A program made the position numbers and the translations under genes. From NCBI GenBank assembly GCA_947448725.1, contig CANFOM010000005.1:62001-126000 (forward strand): a stretch of DNA of 64,000 bases, read 5' to 3'. This document shows, one piece after another, positions 46,021 to 54,638 of this stretch; the first letter of the stretch is position 1, and each line of letters opens with the position of its first letter. The notes beneath the pieces are model-generated. The model was given only the letters and a program-made list of their open reading frames with translations. It ran no database searches and was not told the origin of the DNA. The DNA comes from Bacteroidota bacterium (GTDB lineage Bacteria; Bacteroidota; Bacteroidia; Chitinophagales; Chitinophagaceae).

Positions 46021-46535
46021 TATTTTTCTAAGGTTAACACTACCCCATTGATGCAATAGCGAAGCCCGGTTGGTTTAGGTCCATCCTCAAATACATGCCC
46101 TAAATGTCCTTTGCACTTTCCGCATTGCACTTCAGTTCTATTCATGCCATGTGTATTATCGGGGGTATATATAATAGAAGCTTTGGTAATAGGTTCAAAA
46201 AAACTAGGCCATCCACAACCACTTTCAAACTTAGCCGTACTTTTAAACAAGGAGTTGCCGCAAGCAGCACAATGAAAAGTACCTACTTCTTTACTTGTTT
46301 CAAAAGCACTACTAAAAGGTCTTTCAGTTCCTTTCTCTCTTGCTATTTGATACACTTCGGGCGATAATACTTGTTTCCAAACGCTGTCTGCTAGTACTAG
46401 TTTTTCTTTGCTGGTAGTAGAGTAATACTTGTTTTTAATTTCTGACATAGTGGCTTTATTTAAGGTGCTTTTATTTGGATTTTGAGCGCAAGCACCCAAA
46501 CTTAATAATATCAAACAACAGATGATTTTGTACAT
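46020..46535 (-). CDS. msrB: Peptide-methionine (R)-S-oxide reductase, lipoprotein form
   Basis: A 171-residue MsrB that repairs methionine R-sulfoxide. The start has a lipoprotein signal (LSLGAC, Cys16), so it acts in the periplasm or outer membrane. Zinc ligands are FHCAACGN near residue 92 and VQCGKCKGHLGHVFEDG near 138; the SGCGWPSFFEP segment is near 108. Catalytic Cys161 lies in RYCINGVVL. All key residues are present. It converges on susD through a shared terminator and is divergent from adk. The exported form suggests protection of envelope proteins against oxidants. Confidence 0.95.
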   Translation of the reverse strand: MYKIICCLILLSLGACAQNPNKSTLNKATMSEIKNKYYSTTSKEKLVLADSVWKQVLSPEVYQIAREKGTERPFSSAFETSKEVGTFHCAACGNSLFKSTAKFESGCGWPSFFEPITKASIIYTPDNTHGMNRTEVQCGKCKGHLGHVFEDGPKPTGLRYCINGVVLTLEK

Positions 46536-46666
46536 AAACTTTTATTCAGTTGTAAAAATACTAACAACTATTCACCTATTTTGTTTAGATTTTATAAAAT
46601 AATAGATTTCTTCTAAATAGAGGCGATTAACTCAATTAAAAATAATTAAAATTTAAGCCAGTTCTG

Positions 46667-46674
46667 TATCTTTA
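46667..46674 (+). promoter_or_regulatory. Candidate -7 box of adk
   Basis: TATCTTTA, one mismatch to TAnnTTTG, 16 nt before the ATG at 46691. Confidence 0.35.
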
Positions 46675-46690
46675 CTATCAATAAAAAAGC

Positions 46691-47266
46691 ATGTTTAATT
46701 TAATTTTATTTGGCCCTCCAGGCAGCGGCAAAGGCACTCAAAGTGAACACATCATTGAAACTTTTGGATTACAACACCTGAGTACAGGGAATTTATTAAG
46801 AACAGAAATTACCAACCAAACTGAATTAGGGTTGGAGGCAAAGCGTTTAATGGACGCTGGACAATTAGTTCCGGATGCAGTAGTGATTGGCATGGTGGGG
46901 AACTTTATGGATGCACGTCCCGAGGCAAAAGGATTTTTATTTGATGGATTTCCGCGCACTACGGCACAATGCATTGCATTAGATGCTTTATTGAAAGAGA
47001 AAAAAAGTGAAATTAATGTAGTGTTGGCCTTGGAAGTAAGTGAAGAAGAATTAGTGAAAAGATTGTTAGGACGTGGTTTAACATCGGGCCGAAGCGATGA
47101 CACCAATGAAACTATTATACGTGCAAGAATTCAAGAATACCACGATAAAACCACTGCTGTGGCTACTTATTACGCAAAATTTAATAAAGTGATAGCGGTT
47201 ACTGGAGAAGGTACCGTGGAAAGTATTTACGCCGATTTGAAAAAAGAAATTGAGGTAAGAATTTAA
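46691..47266 (+). CDS. adk: Adenylate kinase, short-LID form
   Basis: A 191-residue enzyme that interconverts ATP + AMP and 2 ADP. P-loop FGPPGSGKGTQSEHI lies at residues 5-19, the AMP-binding segment HLSTGNLLRTE near 32-42, FDGFPRTTAQC near 80-90 and the LID region RLLGRGLTSGRSDDTNETIIRARI near 122-145. The LID is short and lacks the zinc-binding four-Cys insert of longer forms, as usual for enzymes of this size. It is monocistronic, sitting between the msrB divergence and a perfect bidirectional terminator. Confidence 0.96.
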   Translation: MFNLILFGPPGSGKGTQSEHIIETFGLQHLSTGNLLRTEITNQTELGLEAKRLMDAGQLVPDAVVIGMVGNFMDARPEAKGFLFDGFPRTTAQCIALDALLKEKKSEINVVLALEVSEEELVKRLLGRGLTSGRSDDTNETIIRARIQEYHDKTTAVATYYAKFNKVIAVTGEGTVESIYADLKKEIEVRI

Positions 47267-47292
47267 TGATTGTAATTCTAAAATTTACCAAT

Positions 47293-47326
47293 AAAAAAAG
47301 GATCAACAATTGTTGATCCTTTTTTT
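47293..47326. terminator. Perfect 17-bp bidirectional terminator between adk and fabG
   Basis: A continuous palindrome without spacer: A7-GGATCAACAA (47293-47309) is the exact reverse complement of 47310-47326. The stem loop ends in a T run in either direction, so it serves both convergent genes. Confidence 0.9.
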
Positions 47327-47355
47327 ATTCAAATAATTCTATTAAAGCATAAAAA

Positions 47356-48111
47356 TTAAATATTTAATCCACCACAAGTACTTATTACTTGTCCAGTAAT
47401 ATAGCTGCTTAAATCGCTTGCTAAAAATAAAGTGGTGTTGGCAATTTCTTCTGCTTTACCAAAACGTCCCAAAGGAATTTTATCTAAAAACGCTTTACCT
47501 GCATCGCCCTCATTTAAATAATGGGTCATATCGGTTTCCACAAAACCAGGTGCGATGGCATTGCATCTAATATTGCGACTTCCAATCTCTAAAGCGATCG
47601 ATTTTGTAAAACCAATAATGCCAGCTTTACTTGCAGCGTAACTGCTTTGACCTGCATTGCCTCTAATACCAATAATTGAACTCATATTGATAATACTTCC
47701 AGCCTTTGCTTTCATCATAGGACGAATCACTTGCTTGGTCATATTGTATACACTTTTCAAATTGGTATTAATGACCTCATCCCATTGTTCGGGGGTCATA
47801 CGTAATAATAAATTATCTTTTGAAATACCTGCATTGTTCACGCAAATATCAACTGTACCAAAACTGGCTACTACCTCATTGACAAAATTTTCACAAGCAG
47901 CAAAATCGGCTGCATTGGCTTTATACGCTTTTGCTTTTACACCCAGTTTTTCAATTTCACTCACTAACGCATTAGCTTTATCAGCACTACTATCACTTAC
48001 ATAGGTAAATGCAATATGACTTCCTTGTTCTGCTAGTTTTAATGCAATGGCCGCCCCAATACCGCGTGCAGCGCCTGTTACAATAGATACTTTTCCGGTA
48101 AGTAGTTTCAT
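47356..48111 (-). CDS. fabG: 3-oxoacyl-ACP reductase FabG
   Basis: A 251-residue classical short-chain dehydrogenase that reduces 3-ketoacyl-ACP in fatty-acid elongation. Cofactor motif VTGAARGIGAAIALKL lies near residues 11-26, CVNNAGIS near 88-95, the Ser in INMSSIIG near 140, the catalytic YAASKAG near 154-160 and the APGFVETDM loop near 187-195. It ends close to the shared terminator with adk. It has its own TATCTTTG -7 box (complement of 48127-48134), although it follows the second GH3-like gene on the same strand by 33 nt. The fabG role is the most common for such sequences; other SDR substrates cannot be excluded. Confidence 0.9.
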   Translation of the reverse strand: MKLLTGKVSIVTGAARGIGAAIALKLAEQGSHIAFTYVSDSSADKANALVSEIEKLGVKAKAYKANAADFAACENFVNEVVASFGTVDICVNNAGISKDNLLLRMTPEQWDEVINTNLKSVYNMTKQVIRPMMKAKAGSIINMSSIIGIRGNAGQSSYAASKAGIIGFTKSIALEIGSRNIRCNAIAPGFVETDMTHYLNEGDAGKAFLDKIPLGRFGKAEEIANTTLFLASDLSSYITGQVISTCGGLNI

Positions 48112-48126
48112 TATGTTTTATTTATA

Positions 48127-48134
48127 CAAAGATA
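48127..48134 (-). promoter_or_regulatory. -7 box of fabG
   Basis: Minus-strand TATCTTTG matches TAnnTTTG exactly, 15 nt before the ATG at 48111. Confidence 0.5.
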
Positions 48135-48144
48135 ACAAGTTTGT

Positions 48145-49662
48145 TTATTGTAAGCCTTGATGAATTTTTTTTATTTCATCTACATAAATACGTTCATTAG
48201 ACAATCGAGGTACTTTATGCTGTCCACCCAACTTGCCTTTTTGCTTTAACCACTCATGAAATGACCCTTTATTTACAGCAGTCACCTCTGGCAAACCCAG
48301 TGCTATATTTTTATGTCTTTTTGCTTCGTAATCACTATTGGTTGCTTGTAAATTTTTATCTAATAAAAACGTAAAGGCTTCTATATCTTTTGGATTTTCA
48401 TTAAATTCTATTAACCATTCATGCGCTCCTTTATTTTTATCAGACATATAAATAGGGGCTGCAGTATATTCTTTAATAGATAAGCCCATAGCTGCACATG
48501 TTTCACTGATGGCTTTATCGCTATTGTCTGCAATCACTTCTTCTCCAAATGCATTGATATATTGTTTTAAACGGCCACTTACTTTTATGCGAAAAGGATA
48601 TAAACTTACAAATTGTATCGTATCTCCTACTAAGTAACGCCACAATCCTCCATTGGTACTAATGATGATGGCATAATTTTTTCCCAGTTCCACTTTGTTT
48701 AAACCATAGGTAATAGGTTTTTCTTTCCCATATTCTTCTATAGGCATGAATTCATAAAAAATACCATGTTCTAAATATAGTAACATCCCCTCTTCTCCAA
48801 TTCTGTCTTGCGCTGCAAAAAATCCTTCACTGGCATTGTAAATTTCTAAGTAATTACAATTGGGCCCAATGACTTTATTAAACTGTTCTTTGTAAGGCGT
48901 AAAAGAGACGCCGCCATGAATGTACAATTCAAAATTGGGCCAAACTTCTTTTATGTTTTCCTTTCCCGTTATTTCTAAAATTCTTTTTAACAATACCAAA
49001 GTCCAAGTAGGAACGCCTGCAATAGAAGTGACATCTTCGTTGATGGTACTTTGTGCTAAGCTTTCAATTTTATTTTCCCATTCATCCATTAATGCAATGG
49101 AGAGTTCGGGTGTTCTTATAAATCCAGACCAGAAAGGAGAATTTTGTAATAATACAGCACTCAAATCTCCATATTGAATATCTTCTTTAATGGGATGTAC
49201 TTGATGACTTCCTCCAATCACTAATCCTTTACCCGTTAATAAATCACTATCGGGAAGCGCATGGTAGTAATTGGTTAAAACATCTTTTGATCCTTGAAAA
49301 TGGTTGTCTTCGATGCTTTCTTTGGTAAGAGGTATAAATTTACTTTTATCGCTGGTCGTACCACTACTTTTGGCCAACCATTCTACCGGGGTATTCCATA
49401 ATACCGCCTCCTCACCATTCATGATTTGTTCTATAAAGGGCTTTAAGTCCTCATATTCCTGAATGGGGACGGTAGCCTTAAAAGTTCGGATATTGAATAT
49501 TTCGCTAAACTGATATTTTAAGCCAAATTGGGTGTATTGGCCATGCGTGATTAAATCCTGTAATACCTCGCGCTGTGCCGCAATGGGGTCACTTACCCAA
49601 TGTTCTATGCGCCAATAACGCAATCGGGCTAATCTGGAGAGTGCGGGGCTAAAAATTTTCAT
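48145..49662 (-). CDS. GH3-like acyl-acid-amido synthetase (copy 2)
   Basis: A 505-residue GH3-family protein, paralogous to copy 1 at 17.9-19.5 kb but clearly diverged. Motifs: LAKSSGTTSDKSKFIPLT near residues 92-109, NASEGFFAAQD near 281, ISTNGGLWRYLVGDTIQFV near 335 and SGRLKQYINAFGEEV near 370. These correspond to adenylate-forming motifs. A strong Shine-Dalgarno AGGAGG (complement of 49665-49670) sits 2 nt from the ATG, which is unusual for this phylum. It lies 66 nt downstream of lptB and 33 nt upstream of fabG. Substrate unknown; a carboxylic acid near lipid metabolism is a guess. Confidence 0.88.
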   Translation of the reverse strand: MKIFSPALSRLARLRYWRIEHWVSDPIAAQREVLQDLITHGQYTQFGLKYQFSEIFNIRTFKATVPIQEYEDLKPFIEQIMNGEEAVLWNTPVEWLAKSSGTTSDKSKFIPLTKESIEDNHFQGSKDVLTNYYHALPDSDLLTGKGLVIGGSHQVHPIKEDIQYGDLSAVLLQNSPFWSGFIRTPELSIALMDEWENKIESLAQSTINEDVTSIAGVPTWTLVLLKRILEITGKENIKEVWPNFELYIHGGVSFTPYKEQFNKVIGPNCNYLEIYNASEGFFAAQDRIGEEGMLLYLEHGIFYEFMPIEEYGKEKPITYGLNKVELGKNYAIIISTNGGLWRYLVGDTIQFVSLYPFRIKVSGRLKQYINAFGEEVIADNSDKAISETCAAMGLSIKEYTAAPIYMSDKNKGAHEWLIEFNENPKDIEAFTFLLDKNLQATNSDYEAKRHKNIALGLPEVTAVNKGSFHEWLKQKGKLGGQHKVPRLSNERIYVDEIKKIHQGLQ

Positions 49663-49728
49663 ATCCTCCTCACAATATAAGCATTACGCTTGTATAAATT
49701 AAGTAATAATGGTAGTATTTGGAGCGAC

Positions 49729-50496
49729 TTATTTGGCTTTTTGACCCATCTCAATGATCCAATCTTTTCTCTTTAATTCAAAGTTGGTACCTAGGTACAA
49801 TCGACGTACTTGATCGTCTTCGGCCAATTCTTCTGCTGTACCATGTTTGAAAATTTTTCCTTCAATTAATAAGTAAGCTCTATCGCAAATAGAAAGGGTT
49901 TCATTTACATTGTGATCGGTAATTAAAATACCAATATCTTTTAATTTTAAACGAGATACGACTGACTGAATATCTTCCACTGCTATAGGATCCACGCCAG
50001 CAAAGGGTTCATCTAATAAAATAAATTTTGGATCTACGGCCAATGCGCGTGCAATTTCTGTTCGACGACGCTCGCCTCCACTTAAACTATCTCCGTTATT
50101 ACCACGAACCTGATGCAAATTAAATTCATCCAATAAGCTTTCTAATTTATAATCTCTCTCTGCTTTAGTTAATTTGGTCATTTCTAAAACAGCCATGATA
50201 TTGTCTTCGACAGATAATTTTCTAAACACACTTGCTTCCTGTGGTAAGTAACCTAAGCCCATTTGAGCTCTCTTGTACATTGGTAATTTAGTAATGTCTT
50301 CGTCATTTAAAAATACACGGCCTTCATCGGGGGCTATTAATCCAACCACCATGTAAAAAGTGGTGGTTTTGCCAGCGCCATTGGGTCCGAGTAAGCCAAC
50401 AATCTCACCTTGCTTTACCGAAATACTAACTTGGTCCACTACCTTACGGCCTTTGTATTGCTTTATTAATTTATCGGTATGTATGGCAAGTATCAA
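49729..50496 (-). CDS. lptB: LPS export ABC transporter ATPase LptB
   Basis: An ABC ATPase of about 255 residues that powers extraction of lipopolysaccharide from the inner membrane with LptFG/LptC. Walker [16 protein letters not shown], signature [15 protein letters not shown], Walker [17 protein letters not shown] and H-loop [10 protein letters not shown] are present; the [15 protein letters not shown] segment is typical of LptB. No ATG is available; TTG at 50496 gives [17 protein letters not shown], the usual N-terminus, while TTG 50514 is an alternative. It is divergent from metF and upstream of GH3 copy 2. LptB partner genes are not in the window. Confidence 0.94.
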   Translation of the reverse strand: MILAIHTDKLIKQYKGRKVVDQVSISVKQGEIVGLLGPNGAGKTTTFYMVVGLIAPDEGRVFLNDEDITKLPMYKRAQMGLGYLPQEASVFRKLSVEDNIMAVLEMTKLTKAERDYKLESLLDEFNLHQVRGNNGDSLSGGERRRTEIARALAVDPKFILLDEPFAGVDPIAVEDIQSVVSRLKLKDIGILITDHNVNETLSICDRAYLLIEGKIFKHGTAEELAEDDQVRRLYLGTNFELKRKDWIIEMGQKAK

Positions 50497-50541
50497 TGTA
50501 AATAATTTATACAAAAATAAGGGTTATTGGGTCTTTTACCC

Positions 50542-50570
50542 TTGCAGCTTAATAATATTATATATTTTTG
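50542..50570 (+). promoter_or_regulatory. Promoter of metF
   Basis: TTG (50542-50544) and TATTTTTG (50563-50570, exact TAnnTTTG match) are 18 nt apart, the best Bacteroidetes-type promoter in the window. Transcription would start near 50574-50577, leaving a leader of about 60 nt. Confidence 0.75.
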
Positions 50571-50578
50571 CGCAACAA

Positions 50579-50623
50579 GGGGGTGGCTAGTAAGGTTTCA
50601 ATATAGAAACAGCCAGGGCTCCC
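50579..50623 (+). promoter_or_regulatory. Structured 5' leader of metF
   Basis: The leader folds as nested stems: GGGGG (50579-50583) with CTCCC (50619-50623, one G-U), TGGCT (50584-50588) with AGCCA (50611-50615), and GTTTC (50595-50599) with GAAAC (50606-50610), leaving an AGTAAG bulge. The outer paired part ends 14 nt before the ATG. The compact fold could be a small regulatory RNA element; it does not clearly match a riboswitch class I know. Confidence 0.45.
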
Positions 50624-50637
50624 AAAGCAAAGCGCAT

Positions 50638-51591
50638 ATGAAGGTTATTGAACATTTGTCTAATGCCAAGGACACGTTGGTATCTTTTGAAGTTTTACCT
50701 CCTTTAAAAGGAAAAACCATTGCCTATATCTATGAACACTTAGATCCCTTAATGGAATTTAAGCCGTCATGGATTAATGTGACTTACCATAGAAGCGAAA
50801 CCATTGTTCGCAAAAAAGAAGATGGAACAGACGAAAAAGTAGATGTGCGCAAGCGACCAGGAACAGTAGGTATTTGCGCTGCCATCATGAATCATTATAA
50901 TATTGATGCAGTGCCACATATTATTTGTGGTGGATTTTCTAAAAGAGAAACAGAAGATGCTTTAATTGACTTACAATTTTTAGGGATTGATAATTTATTG
51001 GTCTTAAGAGGAGATGCAGAAAAGAATCAAAAAACTTTTATTCCCGAACCCAATGGCAATAAACAAGCCATTGAATTATTACAACAAGTAGTGGGATTGA
51101 ACAACGGAGAATACTTAGACAAGGATATTATCAACGGAAGTAAAACTAATTTTTGTATGGGGGTTGCGGGGTATCCCGAAAAACATTTTGAAGCGCCTAG
51201 CATGGAATTTGATTTACAGCGTGCCAAAGCAAAAGTAGATGCAGGAGCAGAATACATTATGACTCAAATGTTTTTTGACAATAAAAAATACTTTGACTAT
51301 GTGGATGCTTGTAGAAGTATTGGCATTAACGTTCCTATTATTCCAGGATTAAAACCTATCACGAATAAAAAGCAATTGACCATTTTACCCAATATTTTTT
51401 ACGTGGATATACCTACTGATTTATCTTCGGCCATGTTAGCGGCGACTACCGATGCTGCTTGTGAGCAAGTAGGAACTGAGTGGTTGATACAACAAAGTAA
51501 GGAGCTAAAAGCAGCAGGAGTGCCGGTATTACACTATTATACTTTAGGCAAACCTCAAGTGGTGAAGGATGTGGTGGCTGCCGTATTTTAA
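50638..51591 (+). CDS. metF: Methylenetetrahydrofolate reductase
   Basis: A 318-residue flavin-dependent TIM-barrel enzyme that reduces 5,10-methylene-THF to 5-methyl-THF for methionine synthesis. Visible: TLVSFEVLPPLKGKTI near residues 12-27 (catalytic Glu), HIICGGFSKRETEDALIDL near 95, LLVLRGDAEK near 120, FCMGVAGYPEKHFEAPSMEFDL near 176, GAEYIMTQMFFDNKKYFDYVD near 202 and VPIIPGLKPIT near 230. The reading frame is open back to 50527, but that stretch contains the promoter and leader, so ATG 50638 is chosen. Its stop overlaps that of the convergent TlpA-like gene by 4 nt. Confidence 0.95.
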   Translation: MKVIEHLSNAKDTLVSFEVLPPLKGKTIAYIYEHLDPLMEFKPSWINVTYHRSETIVRKKEDGTDEKVDVRKRPGTVGICAAIMNHYNIDAVPHIICGGFSKRETEDALIDLQFLGIDNLLVLRGDAEKNQKTFIPEPNGNKQAIELLQQVVGLNNGEYLDKDIINGSKTNFCMGVAGYPEKHFEAPSMEFDLQRAKAKVDAGAEYIMTQMFFDNKKYFDYVDACRSIGINVPIIPGLKPITNKKQLTILPNIFYVDIPTDLSSAMLAATTDAACEQVGTEWLIQQSKELKAAGVPVLHYYTLGKPQVVKDVVAAVF

Positions 51592-53048
51592 TTTTTCTTG
51601 TTCGTGTTTACTAAAAAATCATTGAATTGTTCTAAGCTCAAATTTTTTGCAATAATTTTTTTATTGCTATCTAATAAATAAAAAGTAGGCGTTTTATAAA
51701 CATCATATTGTTGACGAATCGTTGTAGGCAAGTTGGCTTGTAATTCTTTATTTAAATCGGCTTCTGTTTGGTAAGCATGTGTCCAATCTTCCAAATTTTT
51801 ATCTTTTATAAAAGCTTTCCATGCAGGCAATTCTTTAAAATTAATATTTACAGAAAATATTTTTACTTGTAAGTTTTTCCAAACTGCTCTGTAAAAAGAA
51901 TCTAGCCTAGGAATTTCTATTTTGCAATGACTGCAAGTAGGATCCCAAAAAGCAATAAAAGTATAAGGCGATTTTTGATCGTATAATGAAATCTTTTTAT
52001 CATCGGGTGTGTTAATAATCAAGCTAGGTGCAGCTAAACCCAATTGATTGGCCATCAGGCTATAGGCTCTTTCTGTGATTGATTTTTTGGAGGCTTCATT
52101 TAAAAGTACCGTATCTCCTTTCGCAAAAAAGTTTTGATACAAGTGTAAAAATACTTTATCCTGTCCCATAAATTCTGGCGCTATATACTTATTGGTAAAT
52201 TTAAAAAGTAAAAAAGGATAAATTTCTTTACCAGTTTTAGCCACCGTTAACATATAATGCACTTCTTCAATAATTGAATCTGGTTCACGCGAAACATAAT
52301 TTTTGAAATATTCATCTAGCTTGTCTTCAAAAAAAGGAGTTCGAACCAATCGGTTGTCATTAAAAATAATATTATCCCAAAAATGATTTTTTACATAATA
52401 ATATGGATATAGAGAGTCTGCTTTTCCTTTAACCATAGGAATAGCAGGCGCTTCGGGTCTTTGCATTACATTTAATAAATAACTCATCATCGACTTTGGA
52501 TGCGCTACCATAAATGCATTTCTTTTTTCTTTAATTTCTTTGTCTTTTCCTAAATAGGCTCCTTTAAAAAGAGACGAATCTGCTTCGTTCTTAGCTGTTT
52601 TTAATTGATTTTGTAAATTATTTAATTGAACAAACAGTGCGTTGATGTCTTTTGAGTAATCTTGAAATAAAGTATTATCAGGAGACCCTGTTATGGTTAC
52701 TTTATCTAAAGCAAGGGTATCCGCCACCATTTTGAAATGCTGTTCTTCGTCAATTAAGAAATCAAATAATATTGAATATTTTGGAGAGATAACGAAATAA
52801 ATACCTGGGGTTAATTTTTGCTTTGATTCAAATACACCTTCACTTTTTTCATTTAATAAACAGGAGTCTGCAAGTACTTTATTTTTACCATAATTGGTGC
52901 CAATGAAAATTTTAGTGTTTTGGTAGGGCTTCAAGGTAATTTGAATACTATGACCCATGGTTTTGGCGCCAGTGGCAACAGTTGTTTTTTTGACTTGTGC
53001 TAAACCCACAATAGGTATTAAAAACAGAATCCATAAAAAATTTCTCAT
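51588..53048 (-). CDS. Secreted TlpA-like thioredoxin with DUF-type N-terminal region
   Basis: About 486 residues from ATG 53048 (a TTG three codons upstream is rejected). A signal peptide ends near IVGLAQ (residue 18). The first 330 residues are a beta-rich then helical region resembling the DUF4369/DUF5106 parts of Bacteroidetes TlpA-like proteins. The C-terminal 140 residues are a thioredoxin fold with redox pair CSHC in FWDPTCSHCKIEIPRLDSFY and a cis-Pro region YKTPTFYLLDSNKKIIAKN. It is predicted to be a periplasmic disulfide reductant or cytochrome/thiol maintenance factor. It converges on metF with a 4-nt overlap. Confidence 0.88.
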   Translation of the reverse strand: MRNFLWILFLIPIVGLAQVKKTTVATGAKTMGHSIQITLKPYQNTKIFIGTNYGKNKVLADSCLLNEKSEGVFESKQKLTPGIYFVISPKYSILFDFLIDEEQHFKMVADTLALDKVTITGSPDNTLFQDYSKDINALFVQLNNLQNQLKTAKNEADSSLFKGAYLGKDKEIKEKRNAFMVAHPKSMMSYLLNVMQRPEAPAIPMVKGKADSLYPYYYVKNHFWDNIIFNDNRLVRTPFFEDKLDEYFKNYVSREPDSIIEEVHYMLTVAKTGKEIYPFLLFKFTNKYIAPEFMGQDKVFLHLYQNFFAKGDTVLLNEASKKSITERAYSLMANQLGLAAPSLIINTPDDKKISLYDQKSPYTFIAFWDPTCSHCKIEIPRLDSFYRAVWKNLQVKIFSVNINFKELPAWKAFIKDKNLEDWTHAYQTEADLNKELQANLPTTIRQQYDVYKTPTFYLLDSNKKIIAKNLSLEQFNDFLVNTNKKN

Positions 53049-53159
53049 AAAAGTCAATTTTCTTTATACTTTTTATTGTCTAGGTAAAAATAACAATATA
53101 AATAACAATCTAGTGTACAATTAATGCGCTGTTTTAATAGAATTTTAGGCTTAGCATAG

Positions 53160-53167
53160 TACCTTTG
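53160..53167 (+). promoter_or_regulatory. -7 box of rlmD abutting its start codon
   Basis: TACCTTTG fits TAnnTTTG exactly and ends 5 nt before the GTG start at 53173, implying a leaderless or nearly leaderless mRNA. Confidence 0.55.
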
Positions 53168-53172
53168 TTGCA

Positions 53173-54624
53173 GTGAGAAAATTTAAACAAGCCCCCTTAT
53201 TAGAAAAAGTATTAATTGAGGATTATGCCGCTGAAGGGAAGGCGCTTGCACGCGTAAATGGGAAAGTTATTTTTGTAGAAGGGGCGGTACCTGGCGATGT
53301 GGTAGATATTCAGTTACAAAAAAATAAGGCCGATTGGGGCGAAGGCTTTGTAAAACATTTTCATAGTTATTCGGATATACGTGTAACCCCTTTTTGTAGC
53401 CATTTTGGAGTTTGTGGTGGTTGTCAATGGCAGATGCTTCCCTATGATCAACAATTGGTGTATAAGCGCAAACAAGTCGTTGATAATTTAACGCGCATTG
53501 CCAAAGTGCCTTTACCTCCTATTCCTGCTATCATTGGGGCGGATGAAACACAAGGCTATCGCAATAAAGTAGAATATACTTTTGCTACCGAAAAATTTAT
53601 TCCTTTTGCCGAATTTAAAGCCATGAAAGCGGAGGCCGAAGAAAATCCAAATGCAAGCATTCCTGTTAAAGCACCTGGCGTAGCTGGTTTTCATGCTAGA
53701 GGCTTTTTTGAAAAAGTAGTAGAAATAGACCTTTGTTATTTACAATCCGAGCCCACGAATGAATTAAGAAAAACAGTGGTTGAATTTGCATTGGCCAATG
53801 AAATGCCCTTTTACAATATTAAGTTGCATACAGGATGGGTGCGCAATATGTTTATTCGCAATACAACGAAAGGAGAATGGATGGTGAATTTAATATTGGG
53901 CTATGAGGCCGAAGAAAAAAGAATAGCATTGTTTGAAATACTACTTGCACGTTTTCCTCAAATTACTACTTTGCTGTACACCATTAATGCTAAGAGAAAT
54001 GATAGCATGCAGGACTTAGTGCCACAAGTGTATTCGGGCAATGGCTATATTACAGAAATGCTGGAAGATTTTCAATTTAAGATTAGTCCAAAATCTTTTT
54101 TTCAAACCAATTCAAAACAAGCCGAAAAATTATATCAAATAACTCGAGACTTTGCCGAGCTCACGGGTAAAGAAATTGTATACGATTTATATTGTGGTAC
54201 AGGGAGCATTGGTATTTTTTGTAGCAAGCATGCGAAAAAAATAATTGGAGTGGAGATGGTGGAAGAAGCCATTGAAGATGCCAAAGAAAATGCGCGTATG
54301 AATCAGTTAACCGATGCTGCTTTTTTTGCAGGGGATGTCATTAAAATTTGTGATACCGATTTTTTTGAAACGCATGGCAAGCCCGATGTAATTATTACCG
54401 ACCCACCCAGAGCGGGCATGCATGAAAAATTAGTACACAAATTATTGGCTATGGAAGCGCCCATTATTGTGTACGTAAGTTGCAACCCTGCCACTCAAGC
54501 AAGAGACTTATCTTTATTAAACGAAAAATATACGGTAACGAAGATACAACCGGTAGATATGTTTCCTCATACCTTGCATATTGAAAATGTTGTACAATTA
54601 AAAAGAACCGATTTATTATCATAA
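53173..54624 (+). CDS. rlmD: 23S rRNA (uracil-C5)-methyltransferase RlmD
   Basis: A 483-residue TRAM-domain methyltransferase of the RlmD/RumA family, which methylates a uracil in 23S rRNA. The N-terminal TRAM domain covers about 1-60. The [4Fe-4S] Cys cluster TPFCSHFGVCGGCQW is near residues 73-87 and further CysLeu in DLCYLQSEP. The SAM site VYDLYCGTGSIGIF is near 335, ITDPPRAGM near 409 and the catalytic-Cys motif YVSCNPATQARDL near 434. It starts with GTG, fixed by the adjacent -7 box. It heads an apparent transcription unit with two rhomboid genes (14 and 17 nt gaps) and an EEP-family gene. The exact rRNA site is inferred from family. Confidence 0.93.
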   Translation: MRKFKQAPLLEKVLIEDYAAEGKALARVNGKVIFVEGAVPGDVVDIQLQKNKADWGEGFVKHFHSYSDIRVTPFCSHFGVCGGCQWQMLPYDQQLVYKRKQVVDNLTRIAKVPLPPIPAIIGADETQGYRNKVEYTFATEKFIPFAEFKAMKAEAEENPNASIPVKAPGVAGFHARGFFEKVVEIDLCYLQSEPTNELRKTVVEFALANEMPFYNIKLHTGWVRNMFIRNTTKGEWMVNLILGYEAEEKRIALFEILLARFPQITTLLYTINAKRNDSMQDLVPQVYSGNGYITEMLEDFQFKISPKSFFQTNSKQAEKLYQITRDFAELTGKEIVYDLYCGTGSIGIFCSKHAKKIIGVEMVEEAIEDAKENARMNQLTDAAFFAGDVIKICDTDFFETHGKPDVIITDPPRAGMHEKLVHKLLAMEAPIIVYVSCNPATQARDLSLLNEKYTVTKIQPVDMFPHTLHIENVVQLKRTDLLS

Positions 54625-54638
54625 GCAAATAAAAAAGA

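Noticed and set aside
50527..50637. Upstream extension of metF
   Set aside because: This stretch contains the promoter and a structured leader; the ATG at 50638 starts the conserved protein.
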